Source of the DNA: Massilia sp. Se16.2.3
GTDB lineage: Bacteria > Pseudomonadota > Gammaproteobacteria > Burkholderiales > Burkholderiaceae_D
Direction of reading: 5' to 3'
Assembly (NCBI RefSeq): GCF_014171595.1
Contig: NZ_CP050451.1
Span: 1,798,001-1,862,000 of the forward strand
DNA length: 64,000 bases
Position 1 is the first letter of the stretch. Each line of letters starts with the position of its first letter. A program made the translations under genes and the position numbers. The notes under the pieces are model-generated. The model saw only the letters and a program-made list of their open reading frames with translations. It made no database searches and had not been told where the DNA came from. This document shows, piece after piece, positions 8,398 through 16,391 of this stretch.

Positions 8398-9282
8398 ATG
8401 AAGGATCTCGTACAGGATGGCGACAGCCTGCTCGCCGCCAGCAGTTTCGAAGACGGCGTCGACCGCCGCGTGTTCCTGAAAGCCGCCGTCGGCACCGGTT
8501 TTGCCGCCGCGGTGCTGCCGGTGGAAGCGCAAACCCTGGTCAAGACCGATACCGCCGGCCTGTCCGCCGCGGACCACATCATCGTCATCAACGGCCAGGA
8601 CGTCCCCGTCTACCGCGCCCAGCCCGAGGGCAAGGAGAACCCGCCGGTCATCCTCGTCATTTCCGAGATCTTCGGCGTGCACGAGCACATCAAGGACGTT
8701 GCGCGCCGCTTCGCCAGGCAGGGCTACATGGCCGTCGCACCCGACCTGTTCGTGCGCGCGGGGGACGCCGGCAAGGTGCCGAACATCGCCGACCTGATGA
8801 AGAACATCGTGTCGCAGACGCCGGACGCGCAGGTGATGTCGGACCTCGACACCGTCGTTACCTGGGCAAGGCAGCGCGGCGGCAATACCGAGAAGCTCGG
8901 CATCACCGGCTTTTGCTGGGGCGGACGCATCACCTGGCTGTATGCAAGCCATAACCCGAAGGTCAAGGCGGGCGTGGCCTGGTACGGCCGCCTGGTAGGC
9001 GAGGCCACGGCCAACTCGCCGAAACACCCGATCGACATCGCGCAGAACCTGAAGGTGCCGGTGCTGGGCCTGTACGGCGCCAGGGACACCGGCATTCCAC
9101 TGGAATCGGTCGAGCGCATGAAGGCGGCACTGGCCAAGGGCAACAGCAAGTCCGAGTTCGTGGTCTACCCGGATGCCGGACACGCGTTCCATGCCGACTA
9201 CCGTCCGAGCTTCGTCGAGGCAGACGCGAAGGATGGCTGGCGGCGTGCGCTGGACTGGTTCAAGGGGCACGGCGTCGTGTAA
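8398..9282 (+). CDS. Tat-exported dienelactone hydrolase family protein
   Basis: A 294-residue dienelactone hydrolase homologue. The N-terminus carries a twin-arginine motif (DRRVFLK, residues 22-28) and a short hydrophobic stretch, so it is probably exported folded. The catalytic triad is visible: Cys173 in GFCWGG, Asp230 in YGARDTG and His262 in DAGHAFH, with the conserved SEIFGVH segment (residues 89-95). Cytosolic dienelactone hydrolases open the lactone in chloroaromatic degradation. The exported branch is annotated across Proteobacteria without a firm substrate. A GGAGGG ribosome site precedes the ATG. It is transcribed alone, and divergent from the PEP-CTERM gene. Confidence 0.88.
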   Translation: MKDLVQDGDSLLAASSFEDGVDRRVFLKAAVGTGFAAAVLPVEAQTLVKTDTAGLSAADHIIVINGQDVPVYRAQPEGKENPPVILVISEIFGVHEHIKDVARRFARQGYMAVAPDLFVRAGDAGKVPNIADLMKNIVSQTPDAQVMSDLDTVVTWARQRGGNTEKLGITGFCWGGRITWLYASHNPKVKAGVAWYGRLVGEATANSPKHPIDIAQNLKVPVLGLYGARDTGIPLESVERMKAALAKGNSKSEFVVYPDAGHAFHADYRPSFVEADAKDGWRRALDWFKGHGVV

Positions 9283-9407
9283 TCGAGCCCGCGTAGCGGC
9301 CTGGAGCGGTACAATGCCCGGTTTGCCACACGACGCACGATCCGGCGATCCCCGGAAAACCGACGCGCAGCAGGTTTGCCGGGGTTTGCAAAGTTAGAGG
9401 TTTCCAA

Positions 9408-10178
9408 ATCGACCCGATTCTCATTTCCATCCTGCTGGCGACCCTGATCGCCGGCGTCGTCAGCATCTCGGCCGCGGCTGTCTTCAGTTTCACGCTGCTC
9501 TCCAAAATGGTGGAGCGGCTGGTGAGCCTGTCCGTCGGGATCATGCTGTCGACCTCCCTGCTGCATGCCTTGCCCGAGGCCTTCGAGTCCGGCGCCAGCC
9601 CGCACAAGCTGTTCGCGACGCTGCTGGCCGGGCTGCTGGTCTTCTTCATGCTGGAGAAGCTGGCGCTGCTGCGCCATTCGCACCACCACGAGGGCGATGG
9701 CCACCACCACGCCCACGGCCACGATGCGCGGGAAGCGGGCAAGTCGGGCTGGATGATCCTGATCGGCGACGGCATGCACAACTTCACGGACGGCATCCTG
9801 ATCGCAGCGGCCTTCCTCGCCAACCCGGAACTGGGCATCGTCACCGCGCTGGCCATCGTCGCCCACGAAATCCCGACCGAGATCGGCGACTTCATCGTGC
9901 TGCTCAATGCCGGCTTCTCGCGCATGCGGGCGTATGTCTTCAACCTGCTGTGCAGCCTGCTGGCGGTGGCCGGCGGCCTGCTCGGCTACTACACCCTCGA
10001 CCGCGCCAGCGGCCTGATTCCCTACGTGCTGGTATTCGCCTCGTCGGGCTTCATCTACATCGCCGTGAGCGACCTGATGCCGCAGATGCAGAGGAGGGCG
10101 ACGGTGAAGGAGTCGATTCCGCAGGTGCTGCTGATCGGACTTGGCGTTATCATCGTGCTGTTCCTGACCGGGCACTAA
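9408..10178 (+). CDS. ZIP family metal transporter, apparent AUC start codon
   Basis: A 256-residue ZIP transporter with seven to eight membrane segments. The central histidine-rich loop (HSHHHEGDGHHHAHGHDAR) and the metal-path motifs DGMHNFTDG and AHEIPTEIGDF are typical of Zn/Fe uptake or efflux ZIP proteins. The first membrane helix (DPILISILLATLIAGVVS) is encoded from 9411, but no ATG, GTG or TTG lies in frame before it. The codon in the expected start position is ATC (9408), 7 nt after an AGAGG ribosome site. The first ordinary start (ATG 9507) would delete helix one. I therefore start at the ATC, with the caveat that it may be a sequencing error for ATG. Confidence 0.82.
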   Translation: MDPILISILLATLIAGVVSISAAAVFSFTLLSKMVERLVSLSVGIMLSTSLLHALPEAFESGASPHKLFATLLAGLLVFFMLEKLALLRHSHHHEGDGHHHAHGHDAREAGKSGWMILIGDGMHNFTDGILIAAAFLANPELGIVTALAIVAHEIPTEIGDFIVLLNAGFSRMRAYVFNLLCSLLAVAGGLLGYYTLDRASGLIPYVLVFASSGFIYIAVSDLMPQMQRRATVKESIPQVLLIGLGVIIVLFLTGH

Positions 10179-10227
10179 GGGCTGTCGTTCCACGCTGCTC
10201 CGGTCGTGCCGACGAGAGGAGCGTGCC

Positions 10228-10768
10228 ATGCACAGCTATCGCTGGATGCCCGAATCGGGTACTGGACTGGAGCACCTCGTCGTGCGCCGCGATGGCGACA
10301 CGATCACCGCCCAGGGCGTGGTGATCGGCAGCGAGGGCGGCGCCAATTTTGGCGCACGCTATGCCATCGAATGCGATGGCGAATGGCGGGTGCGCCATGC
10401 CGTCATCGAGGTCGCCGGCGGCGCGCGCCTGGCGCTGTTTGCCGACGGTGCCGGCCACTGGCGCGGCCAGGATGGCGCGACCGGCGGCGCTGGACGGTTG
10501 CATCGACATCGACCTGACCGCCAGCTGCTTTACCAATACCTTGCCGATCCGCCGCCTCGGCGCCGCGCTGACCGAACGGCAGCCGATCGACGTCGCCTGG
10601 GTCTGGATACCGGAGCTGCGGGTGGAAAAGGCCCGCCAGGCCTACACCCGCCTGGACGACGCGCGGGTGCGCTTCGAGAGCGTCGGAACGGGTTTCCAGG
10701 CCGACCTGACGGTCGACGGGGACGGGTTTGTGCTTGATTACCCTGGATTGTTCCGGCGCACCGGGTGA
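10228..10768 (+). CDS. DUF1089 (putative glycolipid-binding) protein, frameshifted
   Basis: The N-terminal half (MHSYRWMPESGTGLEHLVV) and C-terminal half (GCIDIDLTASCFTNTLPIRR to the end) together form a DUF1089 protein of about 179 residues. DUF1089 proteins have a fold assigned as putative glycolipid binding. They lie in two frames joined near 10470-10490, where one extra base must be removed. A GAGAGGAG ribosome site supports the start. It is cytosolic with no known role. The intact codon pattern on both sides suggests a sequence error or a very recent mutation. Confidence 0.7.
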
Positions 10769-10835
10769 CGTCCACATGCCAAGGCATTGCCGTTGGTATG
10801 GCTCCGCGTGGCAGTGCGGCATGCGACCGTACGAC

Positions 10836-10930
10836 CGCGTGGGCTCAAGAGCCCACCCTGCCTATCGCCGAACTCCATACGTGAGGTGCGCATACCACCG
10901 CCCGTAGGGTGGGCTCTCGAGCCCACGCGG
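10836..10930. repeat. Inverted pair of GTAGGGTGGGC-type palindromes
   Basis: Two copies of a short palindromic element in opposite orientation: CGCGTGGGCTC...GAGCCCACCCT (10836-10859) and CGTAGGGTGGGCTC...GAGCCCACGCGG (10903-10930). This is the layout of a REP/BIME-like element. The same core recurs near 18.5 kb, 52.3 kb and 54.7 kb in this window. It fills the gap between the DUF1089 gene and sseA. Confidence 0.75.
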
Positions 10931-10962
10931 TACGGCATTCGATCAGTCGAAACCGATGAAAA

Positions 10963-11820
10963 TCATCGATCCCCGGTCGCTACCGGCCGCCCCGGATCGC
11001 TGCACCACTCGCTCCACGACCCCGGATACAGGGCCGCTCCCGGCATCCCCGCCACTTCCAGCGCCAGCAGATTGTGGCAAGCCGTCACCCCCGACCCGCA
11101 CTGCATGATCGCGTCCTTCGGGTCGCTGATCACGGCACCGAACTCCTCGCGCAGCTGCTCTGGTGCCTTGAAACGGCCGTCGCCCTGCAGGTTGTCCTTG
11201 AAGAAGCGGTTACGCGCGCCCGGGATATGCCCGCCGACCGGATCGATGGTCTCGTTCTCGCCGCGAAAACGGTCGGCCGCGCGGGCGTCGATCACGGTGC
11301 GTTTCGCGCTCTCGATGTTCTCCAGCACCTCGGCCACCGTCACCGTCGGTACGAAGGGCGCGCGCGCCGCGATGCCGCCGGCGGCGCGCGGTTCGGGCGG
11401 ATCGTTCGACAGCGGGTGTCCCAGCGCCTGCCAGGCCGGCAGGCCGCCATCGAGCACGGCCGAGGCCTCGTGGCCGATCCAGCGCAGCAGCCACCACAGG
11501 CGCGCCGCGTACATGCCGCCGTGGGCGTCGTAGGCGACGACCTGCGTCGTGTCGCCCACGCCCCAGCGGCGCAGCGTCGACACGAAAGCGTCCTTGTCAG
11601 GCAGCGGGTGGCGTCCGCGGAAGACGCCGTCCTCGCCGCGCTTGGGGCCGGCCAGTTCCGTCTCCATGTCGGCGAACAGGGCATGGGGCAGGTGGCCGGC
11701 GGCATAGGCGGCGCGGCCGGCGGTCAGGTTGACGAGGTCATGGCGGCAGTCCACCAGGACCCAGTCCGGGTCGTCGATGTGCTGTGCCAGGTCTGAAGCG
11801 GAGATCAGAGTGGTGTACAT
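10963..11820 (-). CDS. sseA: 3-mercaptopyruvate/thiosulfate sulfurtransferase
   Basis: A 285-residue protein with two rhodanese domains (about residues 1-140 and 155-285). The active-site loop in the C-terminal domain reads CGSGVTAC with catalytic Cys241. This CGSGV(T) loop is the mercaptopyruvate sulfurtransferase type rather than the basic CRKGVT loop of thiosulfate sulfurtransferase. It transfers sulfur from 3-mercaptopyruvate to thiophilic acceptors in the cytosol. Downstream of two EamA transporters on the same strand, with 6 bp between it and the first, so probably in one operon. Confidence 0.88.
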   Translation of the reverse strand: MYTTLISASDLAQHIDDPDWVLVDCRHDLVNLTAGRAAYAAGHLPHALFADMETELAGPKRGEDGVFRGRHPLPDKDAFVSTLRRWGVGDTTQVVAYDAHGGMYAARLWWLLRWIGHEASAVLDGGLPAWQALGHPLSNDPPEPRAAGGIAARAPFVPTVTVAEVLENIESAKRTVIDARAADRFRGENETIDPVGGHIPGARNRFFKDNLQGDGRFKAPEQLREEFGAVISDPKDAIMQCGSGVTACHNLLALEVAGMPGAALYPGSWSEWCSDPGRPVATGDR

Positions 11821-11826
11821 GTGGCC

Positions 11827-12762
11827 TCACAGTTCGCTTGCGATCGGATCGGTCTTTTCCAGGACGGCGCCGCGCGCCGTCCTGCGCGTATTGTAGAACG
11901 TGGCGGCGATGCCCGAGGCAAGGATCACGGTGATGCCCAGCCAGACGTGCCAGTCGAAGCGGTCGCCCCACAGGGCCAGGCCCCACAGGCTGGAAAACAC
12001 GACGCCGGTGTACTGCAGGTTCGCCACCACCAGCACCTTGCCGACACGGTAGGCGCGCGTCATCGCCATCTGCGCCATCAGCGCGGCCACGCCGATCCCG
12101 AGCAGCAGCAGGGCGCCGCCCTGGGTGTGCTCGTGGAAGGGAAGGCCGACCGGTTTGCCGTCGCCGCTCACTACGCCTACCAGGCCGGCAATGGCCGTCG
12201 TCAGCGAAAAATAGAACACGACGCGGTATTCGGGTTCGCCCATCTGCCCCAGTTTGCGCACCTGCATGTAGGCCATCGCCGAGATCACCGACGAGCACAC
12301 ACCGGCCAGGCCGCCCAGCCACTGCTGGGTTTCGATGGCCGGCTGCAGCACCAGGATCACCCCAACGAAGCTGGCGCCGACCGCCACGACGAGCGGCCAC
12401 TCGACAGTATTGGCGCCGGTTGCCGCGCGCGACCACCAGCCGGCCAGGAACATCCCGGCCGCGATCCAGATCGGCGCCATGTAGTTCAGCGTCATGGCCG
12501 TGGCCAGCGGCAGTTTGCCGATCGCGAAGAACCACAGCCAGAGCGAAGTCACGCCGACCAGGCTGCGCCAGAGGTGGGCTTTCGGGAAGGGGGTGCGGAA
12601 GCTCCCGCCCTGGTGGCGCACGATGGCCAGCAGCACGAGCGAGCCGATGATGCCGCGGTAGAACAGGAGTTCGGAGGTGGTATAGAACTCGGAAGCGAGC
12701 TTCACGCCTGCGCCCATGGCGGCAAAGGCGAAGCTGGCGAACAACATCCACAGTGAGGGCAT
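11827..12762 (-). CDS. EamA/DMT family transporter, copy 1
   Basis: A 311-residue inner-membrane protein with ten predicted helices in two EamA repeats (about residues 1-135 and 150-295). It is closely similar to the neighbouring gene at 12770-13679: both carry the motifs LWMLFASFAFA, SLWLWFFAI, LPLATA(M/V)TLNY and GEPEYRVVFYFSL, so the two arose by tandem duplication. EamA proteins export amino acids, nucleobases or metabolites; the substrate cannot be told from sequence. Starts 8 bp after the stop of copy 2. Confidence 0.85.
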   Translation of the reverse strand: MPSLWMLFASFAFAAMGAGVKLASEFYTTSELLFYRGIIGSLVLLAIVRHQGGSFRTPFPKAHLWRSLVGVTSLWLWFFAIGKLPLATAMTLNYMAPIWIAAGMFLAGWWSRAATGANTVEWPLVVAVGASFVGVILVLQPAIETQQWLGGLAGVCSSVISAMAYMQVRKLGQMGEPEYRVVFYFSLTTAIAGLVGVVSGDGKPVGLPFHEHTQGGALLLLGIGVAALMAQMAMTRAYRVGKVLVVANLQYTGVVFSSLWGLALWGDRFDWHVWLGITVILASGIAATFYNTRRTARGAVLEKTDPIASEL

Positions 12763-12769
12763 TACTTTC

Positions 12770-13679
12770 CTACGATGATGAAACCAGGGTAGACGATACA
12801 GCAGCTTGCGCCGGCGCGCCTGGCGCCACAGTGCGGCGCCCGATCACGCTGGCCGCAATGCAGGAGGCGAGGATGACGGCGATGCCGGCCCAGACCGTCC
12901 AGTGGAAAGCGTCGCCCCAGATCCAGCCGCCCAGCAGGCTGGAAAAGACGATGCCGCTGTACTGCAGGTTGGCCACCACCGGGGTGCGGCCCAGGCGGTA
13001 GGCGCGGGTCAGGGGCCAGCTGGCCGGCGGTACCGGTCAGGCCCACGCCAAGCAGCAGCAGCGCGCCCCGCCAGTCGGGCGCATGCGAGCCGGAGGAGGG
13101 AAAGGCGAGCGTGCCCGCCAGGCCGGCGACGACATTGAGCAGCGAAAAATAGAACACGACCCGGTATTCGGGCTCGCCCTTGCGGCTCAGGCGCCGCACC
13201 ATCAGGTAGGCCAGCGCCGCCAGCGCGCCGGAAGCGAGCGCCATCAGTCCGCCCAGCCACTGGTTGGCGGCGAAGGCGGGACGGAGCACCAGCACCACGC
13301 CGCCAAAGCTGGCCAGGATGGCAGCCAGCAGCGCCCACGGGAAGCGCCGCTCGCCGCGCCAGAGGGCGGCAACGATCAGGGCCACGGCGGTCCAGATCGG
13401 CGACAGGTAGTTCAGGGTGACGGCCGTCGCCAGCGGCAGGCGGGCGATCGCCGCGAACCAGAGCCAGAGCGAGGCCACGCCCAGCAGGCCGCGCCACAGG
13501 TGGGCCAGCGGTTCAGGGGTGGCGAGGGATCGGCCCTTGATACGGGCCAGGAAAAAGAGCAGCGCGACCCCGACGAGGCCGCGCACCAGCACGATCTCGG
13601 CGATCGAGTACCGGGTCGACGCCAGCTTCACGCAGGTGCCCATCAGGGCAAAGGCGAAGCTGGCGAAGAGCATCCACAC
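12770..13679 (-). CDS. EamA/DMT family transporter, copy 2 (frameshifted)
   Basis: Paralogue of the adjacent transporter with the same ten-helix plan, about 302 residues when repaired. The frame breaks at a GGGG run (13013-13016, plus-strand view): one extra base turns TAGQLALTRAYRLGRTPVV into nonsense. The correct C-terminal part (VVANLQYSGIVFSSLLGGW to the end at 12770) continues in another frame. The conserved match to copy 1 across the break shows the protein was intact recently, so this is an assembly indel or very young lesion. Starts 4 bp after the stop of the Rieske oxygenase gene. Confidence 0.75.
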
Positions 13680-13682
13680 GGC

Positions 13683-14783
13683 TTACAGCGCGATCTTGCT
13701 ACGGTACCACTCGTGGAAGTGCTGCATGCCGTCTTCCATCGGCGACTGGTAGGGTCCCACTTCGTTGACGCCGCGCTCGACCAGGATCTTGCGGCCGGCG
13801 TCCATGCGCTGGGCGATCTCGTCGTCCTCGACGCAGGTCTCCATGTAGGCGGCGCGTTCGGCCTCGACCAGTTCGCGCTCGAACAGCGCGATCTCTTCGG
13901 GGTAGTAGAACTCGACCACGTTGCGCGTCTTTTGCGGACCCAGCGGCCACAGGGTGGACACGACCAGCACGTTCGGATACCACTCGACCATGATGTTCGG
14001 GTACAGGGTCAGCCAGATGGCGCCTTGCTTCGGTTCCTTGCCGCCATTGAACTTCAGTACCTGCTCCTGCCACTTTTTATACGTCGGCGAGCCGGCCTTC
14101 TGCAGGCCGCGGTTCACGCCCACGGTCTGCACGCTGAAGTCGCGGCCGAATTCCCATTTCAGGTCTTCGCAGGAGACGAAGTTGCCCAGGCCCGGATGGA
14201 AGGGCTCGACGTGGTAATCCTCGAGATAGACCTCGATGAAGGTCTTCCAGTTGTAGTCGACCTCGTGGATCTCGACGTGGTCGAACAGGTAGCCGGAGAA
14301 GTCGAGGTCCTTCGAGACCGACATCGCCTTCAGCTGCTGCATGACGTCGTAGCCGTTCTGCTCGAACAGCAGGCCGTTCCAGCTTTGCAGCGGCGATTTC
14401 GCCAGGTTGAGGCAGGGCGTTTCCGCGAAGTGCGGCGCGCCGATCAGCTCTCCCTTGAGGTCGTAAGTCCAGCGGTGCAGCGGGCAGACGATGTTCTTCG
14501 CGTTGCCGCGGCCATTGAACATCAGCGCCTGGCGATGGCGGCAGACGTTGGACAGCACCTCGATGCCGTTGGCATTGCGCACGAGCATGCGGCCTTCGTT
14601 TTCGGAAGGCAGGGTCGCGAAGTCGCCCGTTTCCGGCACCATCAGTTCGTGACCGACGTAGCGCGGGCCCTTCTGGAACAGTTGCTGGATTTCCCGCTGC
14701 AACAGTGCGTCGTCAAAATAAACATTTACCGGAAGCTGCGCGCACGAGCGCGCCAGCTTGGCGTGGGTAGCCAGATCGGACAT
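13683..14783 (-). CDS. Rieske 2Fe-2S aromatic ring-hydroxylating oxygenase, alpha subunit type
   Basis: A 366-residue oxygenase. The Rieske domain occupies about residues 40-140, with ligands Cys81/His83 (CRHR) and Cys100/His103 (CPLHRWTYD). The catalytic domain follows, with the mononuclear iron motif EDYHVEPFH (His191 and His196). Such enzymes hydroxylate or demethylate aromatic compounds or quaternary amines using an external reductase; no reductase or beta subunit is encoded nearby. A GGGGG ribosome site precedes the ATG at 14783. The two EamA genes and sseA lie directly downstream on the same strand and may be co-transcribed. Substrate is unknown. Confidence 0.85.
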   Translation of the reverse strand: MSDLATHAKLARSCAQLPVNVYFDDALLQREIQQLFQKGPRYVGHELMVPETGDFATLPSENEGRMLVRNANGIEVLSNVCRHRQALMFNGRGNAKNIVCPLHRWTYDLKGELIGAPHFAETPCLNLAKSPLQSWNGLLFEQNGYDVMQQLKAMSVSKDLDFSGYLFDHVEIHEVDYNWKTFIEVYLEDYHVEPFHPGLGNFVSCEDLKWEFGRDFSVQTVGVNRGLQKAGSPTYKKWQEQVLKFNGGKEPKQGAIWLTLYPNIMVEWYPNVLVVSTLWPLGPQKTRNVVEFYYPEEIALFERELVEAERAAYMETCVEDDEIAQRMDAGRKILVERGVNEVGPYQSPMEDGMQHFHEWYRSKIAL

Positions 14784-15241
14784 CCCAACCCCCCTTATAG
14801 AAGCAGCGTGCCAAAGAGAAGAAAGAATCCAAAGACCAGTATTTTTCGCTGAGGAAATACGGTAATTCGGACAGAACCGGAGATTATAGCGTGTTACGAG
14901 CTCAACCGGGATGGATAAGCTGTTGCGCGTTGGATTGTTGTCCCGTCCGCCGAATTGGCGCGGTGAAGGGGGCATGGCGATCGCGTGCTGCTCGCGCCGG
15001 TTGGCGTTCAGGGGTGCGGGCCGTCGCGGGACTGCGGGGCGGAATGGCGCAGAAAGTGCCAGAAGGGCATGGTTTTCATGAAGTTGCGGGGGCTGGCGCT
15101 TCCGACGAACCCTTCTAGACTGAGCTCGGCAATCGCGCAAGACCACCCCAAGGGTGTGTATTGTTTTAAAATACGCGATTCAAGTCCCGCGCGGCGCACC
15201 CGATGCGCATGACGGGATCGCTGGCCCAACAAGAAGACACT
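14784..15241. other. Intergenic region between divergent Rieske oxygenase and xseB
   Basis: A 458-bp stretch with no convincing gene. It should hold promoters for both divergent units. Just before xseB is an AT-rich patch (about 15158-15185, TGTATTGTTTTAAAATACGC) that may be the promoter of the xseB-ispA-dxs operon. No strong repeats seen. Confidence 0.5.
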
Positions 15242-15502
15242 ATGGCAATCAATGCAAACGCGGGAGCGACGACGGCTCCGGCCTCGTTCGAGGAAGCAAT
15301 GGCCGAGCTGGCCCAGCTCGTCACCCAGATGGAAGGCGGCCAGCTGCCGCTGGAAGCCTCGGTAGCCGCCTATGCGCGCGGCTCCGAGCTGGTGAAGTAT
15401 TGCGCGGGGCAGCTCGACAAGGTCGAGTCGCAGGTGAAAGTCCTCGAAGGCGACATGTTGAAACCCTTCAGTGCCGACGGCGTCGGCGAGGGTAGTCAAT
15501 GA
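15242..15502 (+). CDS. xseB: Exodeoxyribonuclease VII small subunit
   Basis: An 86-residue protein with the XseB signature SFEEAMAELAQLVTQMEGGQLPLEASVAAYARG followed by a second helix (KYCAGQLDKVESQVKVLEGD). It forms the coiled-coil small subunit of exonuclease VII, which degrades single-stranded DNA with XseA. The stop overlaps the start of ispA (ATGA), so the two are translationally coupled, as is usual in Proteobacteria. Confidence 0.93.
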   Translation: MAINANAGATTAPASFEEAMAELAQLVTQMEGGQLPLEASVAAYARGSELVKYCAGQLDKVESQVKVLEGDMLKPFSADGVGEGSQ

Positions 15503-16391
15503 GCGCGCTGTCCTTTTCCAGCTGGATGGGCGGCGTCCAGGCCGAGGTCGAGGAGGCGCTGTCGCGCTTCCTGCCCGCGGCCACGAGCGTGCCGACCAAG
15601 CTGCACGAAGCCATGCGCTACACGGTGCTCGGTGGCGGCAAGCGCGTGCGTCCCTTGCTGGTGTACGCCAGCGGCGCCCTGTTCGGCGCCGACCCGGCGG
15701 CACTGGCGCGCGCCGCCTGCGCCCCGGAAATGATCCACGCCTATTCGCTGGTGCACGACGACATGCCCTGCATGGACGACGACGACCTGCGCCGCGGCAA
15801 ACCCACGGTGCATGTGGCCTATGACGAAGCGACGGCGCTGCTGGTCGGCGATGCCCTGCAGGCCCAGGCCTTCGGCGTACTGGCAGGCGCCGATACGCTG
15901 CCCCGGCACGGCTGGTCGCCATGCTGCGCCTGCTGGCCGAAGCGGCGGGGTCAAGCGGCATGTGCGGCGGCCAGGCCATCGATCTCGACAGTGTCGGCCT
16001 TGCGCTCGACCAGGACCAGCTCGAACGCATGCACCAGCTGAAAACCGGTGCGCTGCTGCGCGCCTCGGTGCTGCTGGGCGCGCTGTGCGGCAAGGACCTG
16101 AACCAGACGGAGCTCGAAGCCCTGGGTGCCTACTCGAAAGCGGTCGGGCTGGCCTTCCAGGTCGTCGACGACGTGCTCGACGCGACGGCCGATTCGGCCA
16201 CGCTCGGCAAGACGGCGGGCAAGGATGCGGCCGACAACAAGCCGACCTATGTCTCGATCCTGGGCCTGGACCAGTCGAAGGCATTGGCGGAGCAATTGCG
16301 GCGCGAGGCGATCGATGCGCTGGCGCCATTTGGAGAACCAGCACTGCGGCTGCGCGAACTCGCGGATCTGATCGTGCAGCGGAAGGCATAA
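15499..16391 (+). CDS. ispA: Farnesyl diphosphate synthase (frameshifted in this sequence)
   Basis: Short-chain polyprenyl diphosphate synthase, about 297 residues when repaired. The first Asp-rich motif DDMPCMDDDDLRRG and GGGKRVRP segment are in the first frame; the GQAIDL, KTGALLRAS and second Asp-rich motif FQVVDDVLD are in another frame. The break is near 15900-15920, where one base is missing (CCCCGGCACGGC region). It condenses IPP with DMAPP/GPP to FPP for ubiquinone and peptidoglycan carrier synthesis. Sits between xseB and dxs in the conserved isoprenoid operon. Since the gene is expected to be needed for growth, the frameshift is likely an assembly error. Confidence 0.88.

Noticed and set aside
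13013..13016. True pseudogene status of EamA copy 2
   Set aside because: The break is a single extra base in a G run, with intact coding on both sides, like many other breaks here; a sequencing indel is more likely.
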